A stretch of 64,000 bases of DNA from Nocardioides sp. J54 (lineage in GTDB: Bacteria > Actinomycetota > Actinomycetes > Propionibacteriales > Nocardioidaceae), in the NCBI RefSeq assembly GCF_000519005.1, contig NZ_JAER01000012.1, forward strand, positions 43,922 through 107,921. The letters run 5' to 3'. The notes beneath the pieces are model-generated. The model saw nothing but the letters and a program-made list of their open reading frames with translations, made no database searches and had not been told where the DNA came from. Shown in pieces: positions 59,360 to 64,000 of the stretch (positions are counted from its first letter, which is position 1; each line of letters starts with the position of its first letter). The position numbers and the translations under genes were made by a program.

Positions 59360-59508
59360 GGTCCCCTCCTCCCGATCAGGTCGAAATCGGTGAGCCAGTG
59401 TTCCAGAGGAGACCCCCGCAGCCCGCACCGAGGGCGTCACCGGTGGTTCGGGATGCAGGTGGGACTGGTGGGGTTGGCGAGGCGGGGGTGACGGCCGCGG
59501 GATCGCCG

Positions 59509-60126
59509 TCAGTCCCGCTGTGCCAGCTCCTCGATCGCAGCGACGGTGCGCTGCAGCATCTCGCCGAGCGCGGCAGGCACCTTCGGCCGGAGGGCCTCGA
59601 CGAGCGAGCGGTAGTACCAGAGGTGCTGCTCGGGCTCCTGCACCCGGAACCGCTCCCAGACCGCCGGGCCGACCTCGCGCAGGTCGGCCTCGACCGAGCG
59701 CGCGTTGTGGAGCTTGTCGCAGGCGGAGATGAGGGCGACGCGCTCGTCGACGTCGGCGAGGTGCTGGAGGTACGTCGACTTCCGCTCCTGCCAGGGTGCC
59801 TTCTCCTCGCCGGCGTCGGTGTCGACGAGGCTGTCGGAGAGCGCCTCGACCAGGCGGGCGACCTCGGGCCCGAACTCCTTCGCGACGTCGGCGAGGCGGG
59901 CTGTGCCGCCGTGGTCCTCGGCGACGTCGTGCAGCAGGGCGGCGGCGACCTGCTCGTCGTCGCCGCCGTGCTCGAGCACGAGCGCGGCGACGGACCAGAG
60001 GTGGGAGAGGTACGGGATCGTCGTGCCCTTGCGCAGGTCACCGCGGTGCGCATCGGCGGCGTACGCCGCCGCACGCATCACGAGGTCGAGGTCCTGCCAG
60101 GGCTGGTCAGTGGCGCGTGGAGCCAT
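59509..60126 (-). CDS. HD-domain phosphohydrolase resembling RSH/MESH1 alarmone hydrolases
   Basis: 205 aa, single HD domain. Motifs follow the RelA/SpoT hydrolase order: RKGTTIPYLSHLWSVA (H42), AAALLHDVAEDHG (H66, D67, E70, D71), and ISACDKLHNARSV (D137), the counterpart of the ADRLHN motif in RSH proteins. There is no synthetase or regulatory domain, so a small alarmone hydrolase acting on (p)ppGpp or a related 3'-phosphorylated nucleotide is likely. It overlaps the ADP-ribosylglycohydrolase gene by 20 bp and is the last gene of that operon. Confidence 0.85.
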   Translation of the reverse strand: MAPRATDQPWQDLDLVMRAAAYAADAHRGDLRKGTTIPYLSHLWSVAALVLEHGGDDEQVAAALLHDVAEDHGGTARLADVAKEFGPEVARLVEALSDSLVDTDAGEEKAPWQERKSTYLQHLADVDERVALISACDKLHNARSVEADLREVGPAVWERFRVQEPEQHLWYYRSLVEALRPKVPAALGEMLQRTVAAIEELAQRD

Positions 60127-61633
60127 CGGCTCCTCCTTCCGGTGCCGGGGTCCCGGCAGTCTGGGGCGTCAGGTCGGCGCGGGTCAGCGCGTCCCGGAAC
60201 GCCGGGTTGGGGCTGGCAGCGGGCAGGGCGGCGCAGACGGCGTCGAGCGCCTCGTCGTGCGGCACGCCCCGCAGCATGGCGTACGCCGCGCCGACGGTGG
60301 GGGTCCGGCTCTGCGCGGCGACGCAGTGGACCAGGACGACGTGGCCCTCGTCGCGCAGGGCCGCCACGGTGCGGGCGGCATCGGCGAGGACGAAGTCGAG
60401 GTGCGGGTTGGACCGCGACTCGGCGCGGTCGATCAGCCGGAAGGTCACGTGCTCGACGTCAGCCGGCACCTGCTCGTTGCCCACGAGGCAGAGGCTGACG
60501 ACGGCGGTGACGTCGTCGGGCAGCTCGTCGAGGACGCCGGCGTCGCCGAGCCAGACCCCGTCGTCGTGGGGGTGCCGGACCAGGGTCGATCCGGTCGGTG
60601 GCAGCCACCGCTTCTCGCGGTAGTCGATCCGCGCCGTGGGCCAGCCGTGCTGGCCGGGCCCGCGGTTGGCGGCGAGGTGCGCGATCTCGACGAGTCTCTC
60701 GCCCCGGATGCCCGGGTAGCCGTGCAGCGCCCGGCGCCACTGGGCCGGGACGGCGGAGGCGCCCCAGCGGGCGCCGACCAGCGCGCCGGCGATGGCGGCG
60801 ACCGTGTCGGTGTCGTCGCCGATCGCGATTGCGGCGGCGAGCACGTCGCCGAGGTGGCGGCAGGCGTCCCCGCCCGACGGCACCGGCGCGTGGCTGATCG
60901 CGGACCAGGCAGCCTGGAAGGCGGCGACCACCCAGCCGTTGGGGTTGAAGTGGCCGGGCCGGCGCACCTCGGCCTCGTCGATCCGGCTCGCCCAGTAGCG
61001 GGCTGCGTCGTCGTCGAGCAGGTCGAGGCCGACGCGGACGTCGAGCTCGCCCTCCATGACCGCGTGCCGGATCGCGAGCGACCAGAGCACGCACGCCTCC
61101 CCTGCCCGCGGGTCGTGGTGGGTCAGCGCGCTGACCTTCGCGGCGGCCTCCGCCACGGCGTCGGGGTCGTCGAGGTACGGCAGCGCGACCGCCGCCGTAC
61201 GCATGAGGGAGCCGTTGCCGGCGGTGTGGCCGGTCTGCTCGTGGAGCTTGCGGGAGGCGTCGAGCAGCGCGGCGCCGGTCGGGTCCGGCCCGGCGGCCCG
61301 CAGCACCCGGCTGGTCTGGATGCCGATGTCGGCCGGACCGGTCCCGTACCAGTCGCGGAAGCGCCGGGCGACCGCCGTCAGCCCTTCCTCGGAGCGGAGG
61401 TCGACGCCGCTCGCGGCGACGTCGGCGATGCACCACGCCATCGTGGTGTCGTCGGTCCACTCGCCCGGCGCGAAGCCGCCGAGGCCGCCGCCGATCATCG
61501 CCGGACCCTCCGGGCCGAGCGCGGCGCTGCCGAACTCGTAGCCCGCGCCGAGGGCGTCGCCGACGGCCGACACCAGCAGGGCACCGCAGGCGCGGTCGAG
61601 CTGGGCCGACGTGAGGTCGATCCGTGTGGTCAT
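60107..61633 (-). CDS. ADP-ribosylglycohydrolase fused to a dual-specificity-type phosphatase
   Basis: 508 aa. Residues 8-320 are a DraG-type ADP-ribosylglycohydrolase: GALLVSAVGDALGAGYEFG, the Mg-binding T60-D61-D62 (GEWTDDTT) and IGDDTDTVAAIAGAL (residues 271-285) with the second acidic cluster. Residues 350-485 form a Cys-based phosphatase: D-loop-like region, then VHCVAAQSRTP with C437 and R443 (CX5R). The enzyme could remove ADP-ribose and a phosphate from one target. It starts with TGATG overlap after the TY-Chap gene. Confidence 0.88.
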   Translation of the reverse strand: MTTRIDLTSAQLDRACGALLVSAVGDALGAGYEFGSAALGPEGPAMIGGGLGGFAPGEWTDDTTMAWCIADVAASGVDLRSEEGLTAVARRFRDWYGTGPADIGIQTSRVLRAAGPDPTGAALLDASRKLHEQTGHTAGNGSLMRTAAVALPYLDDPDAVAEAAAKVSALTHHDPRAGEACVLWSLAIRHAVMEGELDVRVGLDLLDDDAARYWASRIDEAEVRRPGHFNPNGWVVAAFQAAWSAISHAPVPSGGDACRHLGDVLAAAIAIGDDTDTVAAIAGALVGARWGASAVPAQWRRALHGYPGIRGERLVEIAHLAANRGPGQHGWPTARIDYREKRWLPPTGSTLVRHPHDDGVWLGDAGVLDELPDDVTAVVSLCLVGNEQVPADVEHVTFRLIDRAESRSNPHLDFVLADAARTVAALRDEGHVVLVHCVAAQSRTPTVGAAYAMLRGVPHDEALDAVCAALPAASPNPAFRDALTRADLTPQTAGTPAPEGGADGSTRH

Positions 61634-62604
61634 CAGGCGGTCCTTCCACCGACCCGGAGGGCCAGGTCGTCGCGGGTCGAGGTCATGGCGTCCATGAAGA
61701 CGTCGAGCATGCCGTCCAGGTGCTCCGGCACGAAGGGGAATCCGGGAACCACGAGCTTCTGCCAGACGTCCCGGCCCCGCAGCTCCCACTTCAACCAGAG
61801 GTGGTCGCGGTTGAGCAAGCCGACCTCCACGGCGGTGCCGCGGCGCGACCGGACGCCGTGGGTCACCCGGGCGAAGATCTCGACGGCCGGCTGGTCCTCC
61901 CGCACCCGGACCCAGACCGGCTGGCCCATGTGCCGCACGCCGTAGTCGCCGTCGTCGTCCGGCTCGGGGCACCCGTCGTACTTCTCGTCGAGCACCCGGC
62001 CGACCAGCTTGATCAGCTTCTGCCGGTTCTTCGGGCGGTACGCCGTCCGGCGGCGCGCGGCCTTCTCGGTCGCTTTCTCGGTCACCTTCTCGATCGGCGC
62101 CTTCTCCACCGGCACGTCGCTGCTGGAGCAGAGGCCGAGCGCCGCGACACCGTCGGCCGCCGGTCCCCACGCCTGGTGGGTCAGCAGGTGCGGGTGGGTC
62201 ACGCCGAGGACCTCCTGCAGCGCCAGGACGGCGAGCTGCGCGACGGCGGGCGCATCGACGACGGAGCGCTCGACGTACCAGTTGCCGGTCTGGGCGCCCT
62301 CGCTCGTGTCGACCGCGAAGCCGACGCGGCGCAGCAGGGCCTCCTCGGCGTCGTCGAGCACGTAATCCGGCCCGAGGAAGCAGTTGCCCGACACCTCGGC
62401 ACGCAGCCGGGTGCCGTCGCCGAAGGAGGCGAACTGGACGTACGGCGCTGCGCCGGTCCGCTCGTCGCCGGGCAGCTCGACGATCAGGTGGTCGTCGCTG
62501 TCGACCATCGTGGAGAGGTAGCCCGCCAGTGCCTCCTCGAACTCGTCCCAGGCGATCTGGAACGCGGGGTCGGCGGGCGCTCCGCCGCGGCTGTCGTCGG
62601 CCAT
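61633..62604 (-). CDS. TY-Chap / YbjN-like peptide-binding chaperone-type protein
   Basis: 323 aa from ATG 62604, which has AAAGGAGG upstream. Two alpha/beta domains with a TY-Chap-like N-terminus (AWDEFEEALAGYLSTMVDSDDHLIVEL) are joined by a basic Lys/Thr linker (EKAPIEKVTEKATEKAARRR) to a second domain ending VPEHLDGMLDVFMDAMTSTRDDL. The type III secretion chaperone/YbjN-like fold is my best family guess. No catalytic motif is visible. First gene of the operon with the ADP-ribosylglycohydrolase-phosphatase and the HD protein. Confidence 0.7.
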   Translation of the reverse strand: MADDSRGGAPADPAFQIAWDEFEEALAGYLSTMVDSDDHLIVELPGDERTGAAPYVQFASFGDGTRLRAEVSGNCFLGPDYVLDDAEEALLRRVGFAVDTSEGAQTGNWYVERSVVDAPAVAQLAVLALQEVLGVTHPHLLTHQAWGPAADGVAALGLCSSSDVPVEKAPIEKVTEKATEKAARRRTAYRPKNRQKLIKLVGRVLDEKYDGCPEPDDDGDYGVRHMGQPVWVRVREDQPAVEIFARVTHGVRSRRGTAVEVGLLNRDHLWLKWELRGRDVWQKLVVPGFPFVPEHLDGMLDVFMDAMTSTRDDLALRVGGRTA

Positions 62605-62614
62605 CACAGCCTCC

Positions 62615-62637
62615 TTTAGCATCTCGTTGTCGCTAAA
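62615..62637. promoter_or_regulatory. Inverted repeat TTTAGC-N11-GCTAAA (site 1)
   Basis: Perfect 6-bp arms at 62615-62620 and 62632-62637 with an 11-bp spacer, directly upstream of the TY-Chap ribosome site. It matches site 2 in arms, spacer length and orientation, and is probably bound by the divergently encoded NrtR-like regulator. Confidence 0.7.
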
Positions 62638-62638
62638 C

Positions 62639-62661
62639 ATTAGCATGCGAGTCGCGCTAAT
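62639..62661. promoter_or_regulatory. Inverted repeat ATTAGC-N11-GCTAAT (site 2)
   Basis: Perfect 6-bp arms at 62639-62644 and 62656-62661 with an 11-bp spacer, centre 24 bp from site 1 and ending 9 bp before the NrtR-like start codon. Both spacers begin with AT and end with C. Binding here would shut off both divergent promoters. Confidence 0.7.
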
Positions 62662-62669
62662 ATCGGGGA

Positions 62670-63365
62670 ATGGCTTCCCGTGGCCTCGAGTCCTACCCCC
62701 GCCCCGGCGTCACCGTCGACCTCGCACTGCTGACCGTAGTGGGGGCCTCCGACACAAACCCCGAGCTGCGCCTGCTGGTGCAGGACCGCGCCGACCCCGG
62801 CGGGCGCGCCCTGCCCGGCGGCTTCATCCGCGAGCGCTGGACCGTGGCCCGGACCGTCGAGGACGTGCTGCGCCGCAAGGTCGGGATCGAGCCGCGCGAC
62901 GACATCCGCCCCCGCCTGCTCCGCCTGTTCGACGACCCCGACCGCGACGACCGCACCTGGGCGATCTCGGCCGGCCACTCCGTGTCGCTGCACGAGTCCG
63001 ACCTGGCCACCGCCGCCGGCGACCTCGTCCCGGTCACCCGGGCCGGCACGCTGCTCGATGAGGGGCCACTCCTCTTCGACCACGACGAAATCGTCGCCGC
63101 GGCGGTCGAGTCCCTGCGGGAGCGCTACGAGATCCGCTTCCGGTACGTCGACATCCACCCCGACCCCGACGGCTTCCTGCCCGAGCCGTTCACCCTCCAC
63201 CAGCTGCGGAAGGTGCACGAGGCGGTCGTCGGCGACGAGCTGCACAAGGACAACTTCAACCGCCGGATGAAGCCGATGCTCGAGCCGGTACTGCGGGACG
63301 GGGAGCCAGTGCTGGCGACGAACCTGCGGGGGCGGCCGGCGGCGCTCTACCGGCGGGCTCGGTGA
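62670..63365 (+). CDS. NrtR-like Nudix/winged-helix transcriptional regulator
   Basis: 231 aa. Residues 12-150 form a Nudix fold (VTVDLALLTVV, LLVQDR, ALPGGFIRE). The catalytic REXXEE stretch of the Nudix box is lost (RTVEDVLRRKVGIE), as in NrtR proteins that bind but do not hydrolyse ADP-ribose-like ligands. Residues 165-231 are the C-terminal winged helix (TLHQLRKVHEAVVGDELHKDNFNRRMKPM, GRPAALYR) typical of that family. It is divergent from the ADP-ribosylglycohydrolase operon with two matched palindromes between, so autoregulation and control of that operon are likely. Confidence 0.85.
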   Translation: MASRGLESYPRPGVTVDLALLTVVGASDTNPELRLLVQDRADPGGRALPGGFIRERWTVARTVEDVLRRKVGIEPRDDIRPRLLRLFDDPDRDDRTWAISAGHSVSLHESDLATAAGDLVPVTRAGTLLDEGPLLFDHDEIVAAAVESLRERYEIRFRYVDIHPDPDGFLPEPFTLHQLRKVHEAVVGDELHKDNFNRRMKPMLEPVLRDGEPVLATNLRGRPAALYRRAR

Positions 63366-63404
63366 TGCGACGGCGCCGGCCTCACCGGGCTCGGCGTACT
63401 CATC

Positions 63405-63792
63405 GGAGGCTGCGGTCGTCGGGCGGTTGCGTTCCCAGAAGCGGCGACGAGAGGCTGGGTGGATGGCCCTGTCCGCCCGTCGGGGCGCGGTTGGTGCGAC
63501 GGAGAGGTCGAACCGCTTCCAGGCGGCGGGTTCCACCAGGTAGAGATCACCGGAGGCTGCGGTCGGCCGAGTGGTTGCGTTCCGACAGGCAGCGACGAGG
63601 AAGCTGGGTGGATGGTCGGGTCCGGCAGTCGGGCTGCGGCGGGCGCGACGGAGAGGTCAACCCGCTTTCAGGCGGCGGGTTCCACTAGGTAGAGATCGCC
63701 AGAGGCTGCGGTCGGTCGAGTGGTTGCGTTCCGAAAGGCAGCGACGAGGACGCTGGGCGGATGGTCGGGTCCGGCGGTCGGGCTGCGGTCCT
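63405..63792. repeat. Tandem array of ~148-bp repeats (2.6 degenerate copies)
   Basis: Copies begin at GGAGGCTGCGGTC (63405), GGAGGCTGCGGTC (63552) and AGAGGCTGCGGTC (63701), periods 147 and 149 bp; the third stops near 63792. Shared blocks include GTGGTTGCGTTCCGA, GGCAGCGACGAGGA, TGGATGGTCGGGTCCGGC and GGCGGCGGGTTCCAC. The period is not a multiple of three and changes by two, so it is not a protein repeat. Copy 2 has an AACCCGC/GCGGGTT hairpin. It fills the 551-bp gap between the regulator and the last gene, which otherwise shows no gene. Confidence 0.75.
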
Positions 63793-63881
63793 CGCACAGA
63801 AGCGGCCGAGGCCGGCGCGGGCTACCTCCGCCCGCCGGCCACAATTACGCGTCTGACCTGCGGGTTCATCGCTCTTCGCCC

Positions 63882-63910
63882 TTGCGATCGAACACCTGTT
63901 CGACTAGAAT
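63882..63910 (+). promoter_or_regulatory. LexA-boxed promoter of a leaderless gene
   Basis: TTGCGA (63882-63887) and TAGAAT (63905-63910) are separated by 17 bp and make a good -35/-10 pair. The perfect SOS box TCGAAC-ACCT-GTTCGA (63888-63903) fills the spacer, matching the actinobacterial LexA consensus. The ATG lies 6 bp after the -10 box, so the transcript probably starts at or next to the start codon. Confidence 0.8.
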
Positions 63911-63916
63911 CGGGAC

Positions 63917-64000
63917 ATGTCAGCACCCGCAGCGCTCACCACGGCCACCGCCCTGGCCGCCAGCGCTGCCGAGCTCGCCCAGGCCGACTGGGACCAGCTC
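63917..64000 (+). CDS. N-terminus of a probable DUF222 (13E12-type) HNH endonuclease family protein, cut by the window edge
   Basis: Only 28 codons are visible (MSAPAALTTATALAASAAEL, then AQADWDQL). The Ala-rich helical start and the LexA box directly at the promoter resemble the 13E12/DUF222 family of actinobacteria, several of which carry SOS boxes. The identification depends mainly on context because the diagnostic domains lie outside the window. The start is ATG 63917 on a likely leaderless mRNA. Confidence 0.5.
   Translation, partial: MSAPAALTTATALAASAAELAQADWDQL

Noticed and set aside
63459..63692. Open frames through the ~148-bp repeats
   Set aside because: The repeat period (147 and 149 bp) breaks any reading frame, and the products are Gly/Ser/Arg low-complexity.

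Overview
The window is about 64 kb of very GC-rich DNA with compact, often 4-bp-overlapping genes and frequent GTG starts. An F420-type luciferase-like oxidoreductase, a treXYZ pathway, HVA1-TUDOR and TY-Chap-type proteins and, at the right edge, what looks like a LexA-controlled DUF222-type gene together point to a high-GC actinobacterium. Nocardioides or a close relative (Nocardioidaceae) is my best guess; this is an inference from gene content and not from a marker gene. I found no rRNA, tRNA, CRISPR array, insertion sequence or prophage.

Left part (1-5.8 kb): a minus-strand operon with an AMP-forming acyl ligase, a DUF3556 membrane protein and a phytoene-dehydrogenase-like flavoprotein cut by the window edge, divergent from a PucR-type regulator. 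5.8-8.4 kb: a sulfide/persulfide detoxification operon (rhodanese, persulfide-dioxygenase-like MBL-rhodanese protein, TauE/SafE exporter) behind two GC-only palindromes resembling CsoR/CstR operators. 8.4-17 kb: lutABC-ppsR-ppsA, five genes each joined by a 4-bp overlap, carrying L-lactate to pyruvate to PEP, with a decayed FCD/LldR-like regulator fragment beside them; then malate:quinone oxidoreductase. 17-27.9 kb: very small zinc-ribbon and membrane proteins, an APC permease with a UspA protein, katG, a GT4 glycosyltransferase divergent from an amylo-alpha-1,6-glucosidase-like enzyme, and a MerR-type regulator.

28-38.4 kb is a polyamine module: Lrp regulator, PotD-A-B-C importer, class III transaminase, gamma-aminobutyraldehyde-type dehydrogenase, a saccharopine-dehydrogenase-like enzyme and an FAD amine oxidase. 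A CGCAACGGA(A/T)T motif is shared by the two divergent promoter regions. 38.4-48.2 kb holds an acyltransferase, a YCII protein, WrbA, and a treX-treY-treZ-selO operon. 48.2-53.5 kb holds a DUF429 (RNase H fold)-RelA/SpoT fusion, DUF1801, an F420 enzyme, a secreted protein, a flavoprotein and an HVA1-TUDOR protein.

53.6-59.4 kb encodes JetA-JetB-JetC of a Wadjet/MksFEB-type SMC complex, without JetD in the window. 59.5-63.4 kb is the most unusual part: a coupled operon of a TY-Chap protein, an ADP-ribosylglycohydrolase fused to a CX5R phosphatase, and an RSH-type HD hydrolase. It is divergent from an NrtR-like Nudix/winged-helix regulator, and two near-identical inverted repeats lie between them. 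The window ends with a ~148-bp tandem repeat array and a leaderless gene under a textbook LexA box.
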